DNA from: Acidicapsa ligni
Lineage (GTDB): Bacteria > Acidobacteriota > Terriglobia > Terriglobales > Acidobacteriaceae
Direction: 5' to 3'
DNA length: 64,000 nt
Assembly: GCF_025685655.1 (NCBI RefSeq)
Contig: NZ_JAGSYG010000001.1
Location: 496,001 to 560,000, forward strand
Shown here: piece after piece, positions 1-7,598 of the stretch
Position numbering within the stretch: the stretch's first letter is position 1
How the letters are laid out: every line of letters begins with the position of its first letter
Notes under the pieces: model-generated
Told to the model about the DNA's origin: nothing
The model's database searches: none
Seen by the model: only the letters and a program-made list of their open reading frames with translations
Program-made: the position numbers and the translations under genes

Positions 1-105
1 AATGGGTCTTGATGCGCGCTCATGCTGGGGATTATAGCTAGTGGTGCTTTGCGTTGTTGCTGGGGGTGGTGGGACGGGTGATGGATAGGGCATGAGGTAA
101 CGGGG

Positions 106-300
106 GAAGCAGATTCACTTTGGAATGACAGACAGAAGGGGAAGGGCAGGGCAAAAGGAAGGGGCAAGAACAACTGCAAGGGCAACGGAAGAAGCAGATT
201 CCCTTCGGGAATGACAGACAGAACTGCAAGGGCAAGGACAACTGCAAGGGCAAGGACAACTGCAAAGGCAGGGGCAACTGCAAAGGCTCGGGCTAGAACA
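106..300 (+). repeat. Dispersed hairpin/hexamer repeat, locus 1 (two copies)
   Basis: Two copies of the dispersed element precede the TM2 gene. The first core (106-137) is degenerate and one base short in the stem. The second (191-222) has the standard stem ATTCCC, loop TTC, GGGAAT, followed by GACAGACAGAA. A tail of six-base units of the form NGCAAN runs to about 295. The rest of 1-389 is G-rich and holds no convincing gene. Confidence 0.85.
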
Positions 301-389
301 AGGGCATGGCTAGGCTGGGGTTTGCTTTGGGTTTTGGGGATTGAACTGTTGTGGGGTAATTGCGTATTGATTGGATAGGAGATGTTGCC

Positions 390-857
390 ATGAGTGCTTA
401 TTCGTATCCTGATTCATATCCCAGTCCTAGTCCGCAGCAGGTGTTTCAGATGCAGTTTGAGTCGGTGCGCCGGGATGAGGTTGTGGGCGTGTTGCTGGCG
501 ATATTCCTGGGGTGTTTTGGCATTCACCACTTTTATGTGGGCCGGGTGGGTCTGGGGATTCTTTATTGCTGCTTCTGCTGGACGGGGATTCCGGCGCTGC
601 TGGGGCTGGTGGAGTGTTTCTTTATGCCGGGGCGGGTGCGTGCTTATAACGCGCAGCAGGCGGCGGGGATTGCGGCGGCGCTGGGGATCGCGATTCCCTT
701 TCCGGGATGGGGTGGCTATGGGTATGCCGCGCAGCCGGTTTATGTTTCGGTGTCGGCTGCGGCAAATGGTGAGGCGGCGTTGGTGGCTTGCGGGAATTGC
801 CGACAGGTGAATGCTGTGGGGTCGAGGTTTTGTGGGGGTTGCGGGGCGCGGTTGTAG
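390..857 (+). CDS. TM2-domain membrane protein with C-terminal zinc ribbon
   Basis: This 155-residue protein has a short Pro/Ser/Tyr-rich N-terminus and a TM2 domain at about residues 30-80: two hydrophobic helices around a GIHHFYVGR turn, the hallmark of the family. A C-terminal CxxC...CxxC zinc ribbon lies at Cys134, 137, 148 and 151. A longer reading from a TTG at 360 is possible, but the ATG at 390 has AGGAG eight bases upstream and is preferred. TM2 proteins are small inner-membrane proteins of poorly known function. The zinc ribbon suggests a cytoplasmic interaction module (inference). It stands alone, convergent with the araC-type gene. Confidence 0.85.
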   Translation: MSAYSYPDSYPSPSPQQVFQMQFESVRRDEVVGVLLAIFLGCFGIHHFYVGRVGLGILYCCFCWTGIPALLGLVECFFMPGRVRAYNAQQAAGIAAALGIAIPFPGWGGYGYAAQPVYVSVSAAANGEAALVACGNCRQVNAVGSRFCGGCGARL

Positions 858-888
858 GCCGCGGTTATTCGTTTCGAGGTTGTAGCTG

Positions 889-1815
889 CTAGCCGGCCTG
901 GGTGCTGGGTTGGCTCAGGCTGAAGGCGTTGCGCAGGCGGTGGGTTTCGTCTACGGGCGAGAAGCCGAAGAGGCGTTTGAATTCCCGGCTGAACTGCGAG
1001 GGGCTCTCGTAGCCGACGCGCTCCGCAGCGATCGAGGCTCCGAGTGAGTCCTGAACCATGAGCATTCTGGCTTTGTGCAGGCGAACGGTTTTCAGGTATT
1101 GCAGAGGCGAGGTTGCGGTGAGGGCCTTGAAGTGATGGTGGAGCGCGGAGACGCTCATGCCGATTTCGCTGGCCAGGGCGGGGACATCCATTGGGCTGGC
1201 GTAGTCGGAGTGCATGCGGTGAAGGATGCGATGCATGTGTTTGCGGGGGCCATCCATCAGGAGGAGCGATTGCAATGCGCCGCCTTGCTTGCCCTGGAGA
1301 ACGCGATAGTGAATCTCACGGATGACCTGCGGGCCGAGGACGTTGGCGTCTGCGGCCGATGTCATGCATTCGAGCAGGCGGATGGTGGCGTCGCTCAGGG
1401 CGGGATCGAGTTCGGTGGCGGAGACGCTGGTCTCGTCTAAGCCGACGAGTTTTGGGCGGTCTTTGGGGTCCAATTGCATGAGCAGATCGCTCAGGACTGC
1501 GAGCTCGATGCGGATGCCTACGCCGAGGAATGGGCCGTCTTCGGCTACTTCTGTTTCACATTCAAAAGGAAGCGGGACGGTCAGGGTGAGGTAGTTGCGC
1601 GCGTCGTAGGTGAAGTGCCGATCGTGCAGATAGCCGCGCTTGCGGCCCTGGGCGACGATGATGATGCTTGGCTCATACATGACGGGAAGGCGGGTAGAGC
1701 AGCCGGAGCGAAGGAGGCGGACGCCCTGGAGCGATGAGGGGCGCATGCCATCGAGGGTGGCGAGGTGGTTGAGGAGGGCAACCATCTTCTTCTGATTTTT
1801 ATCCAGCTCATCCAT
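889..1815 (-). CDS. AraC-family transcriptional regulator
   Basis: This 308-residue protein has an AraC_N-type ligand or dimerisation domain (about 25-180) and a C-terminal double helix-turn-helix (about 195-295). The second HTH carries the usual GYESPSQFSREFKRLFGFSP signature. It is transcribed divergently from the zinc alcohol dehydrogenase at 1978 with a 162-bp shared promoter region. AraC_N regulators next to a YahK-like dehydrogenase or other oxidoreductase are a frequent arrangement, so control of that gene is likely (inference). The ligand is unknown. The ATG at 1815 is the first good start. Confidence 0.92.
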   Translation of the reverse strand: MDELDKNQKKMVALLNHLATLDGMRPSSLQGVRLLRSGCSTRLPVMYEPSIIIVAQGRKRGYLHDRHFTYDARNYLTLTVPLPFECETEVAEDGPFLGVGIRIELAVLSDLLMQLDPKDRPKLVGLDETSVSATELDPALSDATIRLLECMTSAADANVLGPQVIREIHYRVLQGKQGGALQSLLLMDGPRKHMHRILHRMHSDYASPMDVPALASEIGMSVSALHHHFKALTATSPLQYLKTVRLHKARMLMVQDSLGASIAAERVGYESPSQFSREFKRLFGFSPVDETHRLRNAFSLSQPSTQAG

Positions 1816-1977
1816 AGTTTTATTCCAATATTAAGACTAGAGCAATGGGACCGACTTGTCTGTAGAAATGGAGGATTAGGCAAGGAATCGGCAGTTCTGG
1901 GTATTGAAGAAAAGTGCGTGGAGGCGTGTGATGATAGTTGTGACCTTAGATGGTCCAAAAGGAAGAGGATTTAAACG

Positions 1978-3030
1978 ATGTCGACACCTACACGCTCTTT
2001 TGCGGCGCAGTCCGCTACTTCTTCGTTGGCTCCTTATACGCTGGAACGACGCACTCCTACGGAGCATGACGTTGCGATAGAAATCTTATTTTGCGGTGTT
2101 TGTCATTCGGACCTGCACCAGGTTCGGGATGAGTGGCACAACTCGGTTTATCCGGTGGTGCCGGGTCACGAGATTGTTGGCCGTGTGACGAAGGTTGGCA
2201 GTTCGGTAACGAAATTCAAGCAAGGCGATCTGGCGGCTGTTGGATGCATGGTGGACTCCTGCCGGAAATGCCCGAACTGTCTTGCGGGTCTGGAACAGTA
2301 TTGCAATAGCTTCCCTGTACTTACATACAACGGGCCGGACAAGCATCTGGGCGGCATGACGTATGGCGGCTACTCGGAAGGGATTGTTGTGGATGAGGCG
2401 TATGTGCTGAAGGTTCCAGAGAATCTGAACCTTGCGGCTGTGGCTCCGCTGCTGTGCGCGGGGATTACGACGTACTCGCCGCTGCGGCACTGGAAGGTCG
2501 GTCCGGGGCAGAAGGTGGGAATCGTTGGCCTGGGTGGACTGGGGCATATGGGGCTGAAGTTTGCTCATGCACTCGGTGCGCATGTGGTGCTGTTCACTAC
2601 TTCGCCAAACAAGGTGGAGGATGCGAAGCGGCTGGGCGCGGATGAGGTTGTGATTTCAAAGGATGCGGAGCAGATGCAGGCTCATGCGCAGAGCTTTGAC
2701 TTTATTCTCGACGCGGTTTCGGCGGATCATGACCCTAATACATATCTCAATTTGCTGAAGACGGATGGGACGCTGGTACTTGTTGGCGCGCCGGAAAATC
2801 CGTTGCCGGTTGCGGCGTTTAGCTTGTTGCCGCAGCGCAGGGCGATTGCGGGATCGATGATTGGCGGTATTGCGGAGACGCAGGAGATGTTGGATTTCTG
2901 CGGTAAGCATGAGATTGTCAGCGATATCGAGATGATCGATATTCAGCAGGTGAACGATGCTTACACGCGGCTGCTGAAGAGCGATGTGAAGTATCGGTTT
3001 GTGATCGATATGGCTTCTTTGAAGAAGTAG
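1978..3030 (+). CDS. Zinc-dependent NAD(P) alcohol dehydrogenase (YahK/CAD-like)
   Basis: This 350-residue medium-chain dehydrogenase has catalytic zinc ligands Cys42, His64-Glu65 (GHE) and Cys160, structural zinc ligands Cys95, 98, 101 and 109, and a Rossmann GLGGLG at 184-189. The pattern fits the cinnamyl-alcohol/YahK branch, which reduces aldehydes with NADPH in the cytoplasm. A purine-rich stretch (AGGAAGAGG) precedes the ATG. Its divergent neighbour is an AraC-type regulator that probably controls it. A stem-loop with a T run follows at 3048-3101. The physiological substrate cannot be read from sequence. Confidence 0.93.
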   Translation: MSTPTRSFAAQSATSSLAPYTLERRTPTEHDVAIEILFCGVCHSDLHQVRDEWHNSVYPVVPGHEIVGRVTKVGSSVTKFKQGDLAAVGCMVDSCRKCPNCLAGLEQYCNSFPVLTYNGPDKHLGGMTYGGYSEGIVVDEAYVLKVPENLNLAAVAPLLCAGITTYSPLRHWKVGPGQKVGIVGLGGLGHMGLKFAHALGAHVVLFTTSPNKVEDAKRLGADEVVISKDAEQMQAHAQSFDFILDAVSADHDPNTYLNLLKTDGTLVLVGAPENPLPVAAFSLLPQRRAIAGSMIGGIAETQEMLDFCGKHEIVSDIEMIDIQQVNDAYTRLLKSDVKYRFVIDMASLKK

Positions 3031-3047
3031 TTAGATAAGGACGAAAG

Positions 3048-3101
3048 GCCGCTACTGGATTGGTTTCCGTTTATTCGGGGCTGATCTGGTGGCGGCTTTT
3101 T
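3048..3101 (+). terminator. Probable Rho-independent terminator of the alcohol dehydrogenase gene
   Basis: GCCGCTACTGG (3048-3058) can pair along its full length with CTGGTGGCGGC (3086-3096), allowing three G-U pairs, and TTTTT follows at 3097. It starts 18 bases after the dehydrogenase stop codon. The loop is long (27 nt), so the assignment is moderate. Confidence 0.55.
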
Positions 3102-3236
3102 GTTTGTTGAGGACAGGGCTGTAAGCAGGCGATCGATTGCCGGGTATATCGACTTTACTTGTTGTTAATGAGCATTGTTGATTGGGGGCAGGTTCGATAG
3201 ACTTTCTGAAAAAGCAGGCTCTAGGGAGAATGGTTC

Positions 3237-4079
3237 ATGCGGCGACTGTTTCGCGGTGCTGGCTTGGTTATCCTGGCTTGTCTTTATGCGGGTTTATTGG
3301 CAGCTATGCCGGGTGCGTTCGCTCAGACGGCAGGGCCGCAGTCGCAGGCCTTTGATGTTGTTGCGATACGACAGATTGAGGCTACACGGTTCTTTCGCGA
3401 AGGAAACTCATCGACCACCATTACTACTGCGCATAAGTCGTGCGATTACTCAGGGGAGCATGTTAGCTGCCAGCTCTCGTTGCGTGAGTTGATCGAGGAA
3501 GCCTTTCAACTCAAGCGATATGAGATTGCGGGTCCGGACTGGCTTACGGAAGATCTGTTTGTCTTTCAGGCGACGATGCCTCTGAAGACCAGTAAAGATA
3601 ATGCGCGTCTCATGTTGCAGGGTGCGTTGAGGGATCGATTTGGTTTGAGTTTTCACATGGAGCAGCGAGCTATCGCCAGTTATGCGATGATCCCTGCGAA
3701 AGGCGGGACGAAGCTGCAGCCGGCAGAGGATGCCGAGCATCGGAAGCTCTTGAGTATTGGAGGACGCGGCGGGGCAGTTCTAACTATGTCTCCGGGGCAG
3801 TTTTCGGCAGTGGCTATCTCACTTGAGTCACTGGGAAAGAATCTGCAATCCATTGCGGGTTTAGATCGGCCGGTAGTTAACATGACGGGTCTCAGCGGGG
3901 ACTATAAGGTTGACCTGCATTGGTCGCAGGGTGAGGATGCAGAGGCCGGAATGGGTCCAATGGATTCAGGCTTGCGGAATGCAGTGAAAGTCCAGCTAGG
4001 ATTGGAGCTGGAAAAGCGGCAGATTCCTATGCGTGTATTGGTCGTTGATCATGTCAACCGTACTCCATCGGAGAACTAA
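3237..4079 (+). CDS. TIGR03435 family secreted protein, copy 1
   Basis: This 280-residue protein has an N-terminal signal peptide (Arg-Arg, hydrophobic core, AFAQ cleavage site near residue 30). It shows the TIGR03435 landmarks in order: FDVVAIRQIE at the mature start, a PDWL segment, LMLQGALRDRFGLSFH, YAMIPAKGGTKL, a VVNMTGLSGDYKVDLHW block, and the C-terminal VLVVDHVNRTPSEN. The family is a large paralogous set in Acidobacteria with no established biochemical role; export to the periplasm or outside is predicted. It is the first of four intact family members within 5.5 kb and is closest in its block structure to the copy at 5194. Confidence 0.9.
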   Translation: MRRLFRGAGLVILACLYAGLLAAMPGAFAQTAGPQSQAFDVVAIRQIEATRFFREGNSSTTITTAHKSCDYSGEHVSCQLSLRELIEEAFQLKRYEIAGPDWLTEDLFVFQATMPLKTSKDNARLMLQGALRDRFGLSFHMEQRAIASYAMIPAKGGTKLQPAEDAEHRKLLSIGGRGGAVLTMSPGQFSAVAISLESLGKNLQSIAGLDRPVVNMTGLSGDYKVDLHWSQGEDAEAGMGPMDSGLRNAVKVQLGLELEKRQIPMRVLVVDHVNRTPSEN

Positions 4080-4184
4080 ACCGTAGAGATGGAATCGTCG
4101 GCATCGAGCATAGGAAGGTGGCAGCGTGCGGATGCCTCAGGGCCGGAAGGCCCTTCGGTTGGGGCTTGCGGGGATGGTGGTGGT

Positions 4185-4320
4185 GCCCGGGCTGAAGCCC
4201 GGGCCTATCCAGAGCTTAGTGCCATCTTGCATTCAAGCCGGGCCTAGCCAGGGCATTGGGACTTTGTTCGATCTTGTGTTCAGTCTGGGCTTATCCAAGG
4301 CTTAGTTTCCTCTTATGCCT
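4185..4320 (+). repeat. GCCCGGGC-TGAA-GCCCGGGC dyad and three degenerate tandem units
   Basis: A dyad GCCCGGGC TGAA GCCCGGGC lies at 4185-4204. Three degenerate units of about 40-47 bp follow, starting near 4195, 4235 and 4282, each beginning AAGCCCGGGCCTATCCAG or a variant. One such unit also lies at 6269-6306, beside the intact minus-strand TIGR03435 gene. The block sits directly 3' of the TIGR03435 remnant (minus strand), so both travel as one duplicated segment. Confidence 0.75.
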
Positions 4321-4480
4321 AATTGGCTGAGGGTTGTTCGATGTGGTCGATGACGATTACGTCTATTACTTTTTTTCTCCAGTTTCGGCATAAGTTGTTC
4401 ATTAAAGCTGGCTAGATCAATCGATGGTATGCCGGTCATTGCGTGCATTTCAGAATCATAATGCCATGATTGGAAAAGCC
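4319..4480 (-). pseudogene. Truncated, frameshifted TIGR03435 remnant
   Basis: Read on the minus strand, 4319-4369 encodes VIDVIVIDHIEQPSAN and a stop, nearly identical to the end of the intact gene at 6307. Just upstream, in another frame, lies FNEQLMPKLEKK, matching the ALQEQLGLKLE block that precedes it in the family. The frame change falls at a run of seven A (4370-4376 on the + strand as T). Similarity fades beyond about 4480, with a TGIPSIDLASFNE stretch the last readable part, so most of the gene is missing. This is a decayed duplicate rather than a functional gene. Confidence 0.8.
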
Positions 4481-4760
4481 AAGACTTAAAAGCAGAGAAA
4501 GAATATAGACTTCTTTAGCTTCGCACAAGCAGTGTGATAGCTATGATGCTAGTGGCTTTTACTAACTCTGTCCTATGTTAACTACTTTATAAATACACTG
4601 TTATTCTTGACTTATTAAACAACCAGTAGCTAAATCTATGTGTAGCACATGTAGTCACGTTTTGATAAGTATCAAAACATATCGCTTGTAGCTTTACGAC
4701 TGTCATCAATACCAAACAATTACACCACTACCTTCGAAGCATCAGGGAGTGCAGTACTAT
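4440..4760. other. AT-rich intergenic island
   Basis: The stretch is visibly richer in A and T than its surroundings, with no convincing gene. It contains a perfect FNR-type dyad at 4659-4678 and a smaller ATGTG-TAG-CACAT dyad just before it. A loose TTGACT element sits at 4607-4612 without a clear -10 partner. It may be promoter DNA for the cysteine-rich ORF that follows, or inserted DNA of different origin. Confidence 0.5.
4659..4678. promoter_or_regulatory. Perfect 9-bp dyad matching the FNR/Anr consensus
   Basis: GTTTTGATA-AG-TATCAAAAC is a perfect inverted repeat whose centre, TTGAT-N4-ATCAA (4662-4675), is exactly the consensus for FNR/Anr-type CRP-family regulators. It lies about 125 bp upstream of the cysteine-rich ORF start at 4802 in AT-rich DNA. 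No crp/fnr gene is in the window. The site match is seen; regulation by an FNR-like factor is inference. Confidence 0.55.
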
Positions 4761-4801
4761 GTCGAAACTAGAACGCATAACATATTTGTGCTTATCGAAT
4801 A

Positions 4802-5020
4802 GTGAAATTGTTGCGTCTGGCAGCTATGACGGTTTTCACGGGTATTATGATGGCACAGGCAGCTCAGGCCATGGTCATCAGGGTGTCTTGCCAAGACGGA
4901 ACACAGACCGGCGCAGACGTCAGTTGTGCCACAGGAACTCCGTATGCTGGCTGCGCTTGTACCAATTACTCCGCAACAACAGGATACAGTGGGTGCTACC
5001 TATATAGCGGTTGCTATTAG
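4802..5020 (+). CDS. Small cysteine-rich secreted peptide (possible)
   Basis: This 72-residue ORF starts at GTG. It has a good signal peptide (Lys2, Arg5, hydrophobic core, AQAAQA before Met24) and a short mature part with six cysteines, ending in SGCYLYSGCY. No family is recognised. The Shine-Dalgarno match is poor, and an overlapping frame is also open (4759-5007), so the start and reality are uncertain. After the TAG the same frame continues with NQPCWYVCG, so the gene may once have been longer. An FNR-type dyad lies upstream. Six cysteines in about 49 mature residues suggest disulphide-bonded export (inference). Confidence 0.42.
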   Translation: MKLLRLAAMTVFTGIMMAQAAQAMVIRVSCQDGTQTGADVSCATGTPYAGCACTNYSATTGYSGCYLYSGCY

Positions 5021-5193
5021 AACCAGCCTTGCTGGTATGTATGCGGCGTGGTTCATGGGTTCTGGGTGGATGTTTCGACTGTACTGGCTACATCGATGTT
5101 CCTCATGAAACACGCTGCTATAAAGCAATGATTTTTCGACGGGATGGTATGGGAATGCACCTCGATTGCATTGCTAATGGTAGTGGGGTTCAA

Positions 5194-6048
5194 ATGTCTG
5201 GGATTTCATATCAGATCAAACGAAACTTGTGTTGTGGCGTTTTGGCAGGAATCTTCTTTATAAGTATCTGCATGGCACAGGGAACCGTTGCCGCAACAGG
5301 GCCATCTTTTGAAGTCGTGTCCCTGAAGAAAGTGGTCATTAATCAAGACCAATATAATTCGTCTTCCGCAGGGATTGCATTTGGGCCACAAACCAAACCT
5401 TGTGAGTATTTGCCGGATCGAGTACGTTGCCAACTCGTGCTGCAAGACTTGATAGAAGAGGCTTATCAAATCAAGGGAGTGGAGATGGTTGCTCCTAAAT
5501 GGCTAGATGAAGATGTTTTCTCTATTGAGGCAACTATGCCGGTTGGGACAAGCCGTGATACTGCGCGTTTGATGCTGCGGCAGGCACTTGCTGATCGGTT
5601 TGGGTTGAGAGTTCATCGAGAAAAAAGGGATACCACCGTTTATGCACTGATTGCGGATAAACTGGGCGTCAGGCTGCTGGAGGCGGACGATCCTGCTCAT
5701 CGCAAGCTGAAAGATGTCAGTACTCCTGTTGGCTCTTTGCCCGCTCAGGTTTACTCGCAACCCGGACAATTCTTTGCGGCAGCGATGACACTTGATGACT
5801 TGGCTGCGAATATAGGCGTCCGCACTGACTTGAACTCACCGGTGGTCAACCTTACTGGATTGACCGGCAAGTACAAGTTCGACCTACACTGGACACCGCC
5901 CGATGATGATCACGGCACTCCAACACAGAAGGACCCGGGATTCATGGCGGCGATTCAGAAGCAGTCAGGCCTTCGGCTGGAAAAGCGAAAGGTTCTCTAC
6001 GATGTGCTTGTCGTCGATCACATTCAACGCGTTCCGTTGGAAAATTGA
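5194..6048 (+). CDS. TIGR03435 family secreted protein, copy 2
   Basis: The ATG at 5194 gives 284 residues with a signal peptide (Lys-Arg then a hydrophobic core, MAQG near residue 30). The frame stays open back to 5011, but the extra residues are unlike the family, so the later start is preferred; its ribosome site is weak. Family blocks are present: FEVVSLKKV, PKWLDEDVFSIEA, LMLRQALADRFGLRVH, VVNLTGLTGKYKFDLHW and DVLVVDHIQRVPLEN. It resembles the copy at 3237 closely in the DLIEEAYQ/ELIEEAFQ region, suggesting a local duplication. Function unknown. Confidence 0.88.
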   Translation: MSGISYQIKRNLCCGVLAGIFFISICMAQGTVAATGPSFEVVSLKKVVINQDQYNSSSAGIAFGPQTKPCEYLPDRVRCQLVLQDLIEEAYQIKGVEMVAPKWLDEDVFSIEATMPVGTSRDTARLMLRQALADRFGLRVHREKRDTTVYALIADKLGVRLLEADDPAHRKLKDVSTPVGSLPAQVYSQPGQFFAAAMTLDDLAANIGVRTDLNSPVVNLTGLTGKYKFDLHWTPPDDDHGTPTQKDPGFMAAIQKQSGLRLEKRKVLYDVLVVDHIQRVPLEN

Positions 6049-6208
6049 GTGGTTGTCGGTTGGATCTGGAAGATTTGTATCTTCGAGTGGATGTTCAATG
6101 GGAAGTGTTTTCGTTCTTGTTTTAGGTCTATCTAATGCGTTGTCGATCTGGATTTGTGATTTCGGTTGGGAGATTTGTTATCCCATCCTTTTGTTTCGGT
6201 TGAGGGAA

Positions 6209-6240
6209 AAGCGGATCCTTCGCTTTGCTCAGGATGACAA
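6209..6240 (+). repeat. Second dispersed repeat type (GGATCCTTCGC...AGGATGAC)
   Basis: A short element with GATCCT and AGGAT arms around CGCTTTGCTC. A near copy lies at 23332-23364 (CGCTTCGCTC centre), in the same orientation. Both sit 3' of a minus-strand TIGR03435 gene. Confidence 0.6.
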
Positions 6241-6253
6241 GGCTTGGGGTGGT

Positions 6254-6283
6254 GATAGGCCCGGGCTGAAGCCCGGGCCTATC
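6254..6283. terminator. 13-bp perfect inverted repeat between convergent TIGR03435 genes
   Basis: GATAGGCCCGGGC and its exact complement flank a TGAA loop (6254-6266 and 6271-6283). It lies between the stop of the + gene (6048) and the stop of the minus gene (6307) and could act on both transcripts. There is no T run, so factor-independent termination is not assured. The same GCCCGGGC-TGAA core recurs at 4185. Confidence 0.6.
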
Positions 6284-6306
6284 CAGGGCTTTGTTTCCTC
6301 TTGTGC

Positions 6307-7179
6307 CTAATTTGCTGAGGGTTGTTCGATGTGGTCGATGACGATTACATCGACTGTGGTTTTTCGGGGTTCGAGTTTGAGGCCTAGTTGCTCTTGCAGT
6401 GCGGTGAACAAAGAGGGTGCGATTTCTTCGGTCGGGCTTGTGCCGTCTGCGCCTTTTGCTTCTACGGGGGCGTCGTCCGGGGTCCACTTCAAAGTGAAAT
6501 CGTAGCTGCCGGTGAGGTTGGTTTTGTCGACGACGGTGTGGCCGAGCTGCTGCGACAACAGGGAGAGCAGTGCGTCGAGTTTGACGCCTGTTGCTTCCAT
6601 CTTTTTATCGGAAGTCATCCAGCGCCCACCGGTTGGCTTTCCGTCTGCGTCCAGCTTGGGTGTCGATTCCTTTAACTTGGAACCGCCTTTGCTGATTACG
6701 AGTTCGTAGACGGGGAGGGTCTTGGTTTCGTGATGGAACTTGAGGTTGAAGCGATCGGCCAGCAAGGGCAGAAGCATTTCGCCACGCTGCTTGCGGGTGA
6801 GGGTCTTTAGTCTTGGTGCATCGGCGCCGTCTACCTTGGCCTCGACATCGTAGCGGGTTGTCTTAACCCAGTCGGGTTCGCCGAAGATGCGATCGTCTTC
6901 AACATCGAATGCCTGGTAGAGCAGGAGGTGAACGTTGACTCCTGTATAAGAGATGCCGCTGGGCGTGGACATGAAACGAATCATGCCGGTGGCGTCGGGC
7001 TTGTTGGGCTTGATGGTGGAAACGTCAAAGGTTGGGAGCGGTGTTTGGCTTGCTTCGGGAGGCTTGGGGGTTGGGGCGTCCTGTGCGTGGATGGCTGGTG
7101 CGGCAAGGAACGCGATTGCAACTGCGAGCAGAGACAGTATGGGATTGAATCTCATTTTGTGTGGAAGGGATTGGGTCAT
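6307..7179 (-). CDS. TIGR03435 family secreted protein, copy 3
   Basis: This protein of 290 residues (or 282 from the Met at 7155) has a signal peptide ending near AIHAQ and a Pro-rich mature start. Family blocks: FDVSTIKPNKPDA, EPDWVKTTRYDVEAK, LLPLLADRFNLKFHHE, YELVISKGGSKL, VVDKTNLTGSYDFTLKW and the C-terminal VIVIDHIEQPSAN. It differs from copies 1 and 2 and is closer to copy 4 at 7599. The remnant at 4319 matches its 3' end and downstream DNA almost base for base. Function unknown. Confidence 0.9.
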   Translation of the reverse strand: MTQSLPHKMRFNPILSLLAVAIAFLAAPAIHAQDAPTPKPPEASQTPLPTFDVSTIKPNKPDATGMIRFMSTPSGISYTGVNVHLLLYQAFDVEDDRIFGEPDWVKTTRYDVEAKVDGADAPRLKTLTRKQRGEMLLPLLADRFNLKFHHETKTLPVYELVISKGGSKLKESTPKLDADGKPTGGRWMTSDKKMEATGVKLDALLSLLSQQLGHTVVDKTNLTGSYDFTLKWTPDDAPVEAKGADGTSPTEEIAPSLFTALQEQLGLKLEPRKTTVDVIVIDHIEQPSAN

Positions 7180-7370
7180 TGAACGAACTGTCCTTTGGAG
7201 ACTGATTTTGTTCGTAAGACGGTGATGAGTCAGTTAACTTTTCTTCGGTGAAGGAAAGTTGGAAGTGTGTGAATGTCTGGGATTATGCGAGATAGAGTCA
7301 ATGCCTATCCAGGCCTTGGGATTTGTTGTCCCATCCTAAGTGCGATGATTTGTTTCGGTTTAGGGCTAAC

Positions 7371-7560
7371 AGCAGATTCCCTTCGGGAATGACAGACAGA
7401 ACTGCAACGTCAAGGGCAACTGCAACGGCAAGGGCAACTGCAACGGCTAACAGCAGATTCCCTTCGGGAATGACAGACAGAAATGCAAGGGCAACAGCAA
7501 CGACTAACAGCAACAGTTAACAGCAACAGCAACTGCAACTGCAACTGCGAGGCTAAGGGC
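7371..7560 (+). repeat. Dispersed hairpin/hexamer repeat, locus 2 (two copies)
   Basis: Two standard cores with TTC loops (7371-7402 and 7451-7482) each have a hexamer tail. The block fills most of the 419-bp gap between the start of TIGR03435 copy 3 and the stop of copy 4, ending about 40 bp from the copy 4 stop codon. Nothing else is evident in the gap. Confidence 0.88.
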
Positions 7561-7598
7561 TCTCTGGGCGGATAGAAAAACGGAAGCCGCGGTGTTGG

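Noticed and set aside
38-283. Open frame encoding Leu-Pro-Leu-Gln repeats (minus strand), and similar ones at 7298, 25494, 39539 and 62047
   Set aside because: They lie in the six-base tails of the dispersed repeat; the period of six keeps frames open without coding constraint.
4607-4636. Sigma-70 promoter (TTGACT with a weak TAAATC) before the cysteine-rich ORF
   Set aside because: The -10 match is only three of six bases; kept only as a remark in the island entry.
4759-5007. 82-residue ORF overlapping the cysteine-rich peptide in another frame
   Set aside because: It has no signal peptide or domain, and its Arg-rich middle is typical of an out-of-frame reading.
5011-5193. N-terminal extension of TIGR03435 copy 2
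   Set aside because: The extension is unlike family members and would bury the signal peptide inside the protein.
7371-7560. Possible CRISPR array from regularly recurring short repeats
   Set aside because: Copies are at most two per locus, the intervening DNA is a simple hexamer repeat rather than unique spacers, and no cas gene is present.
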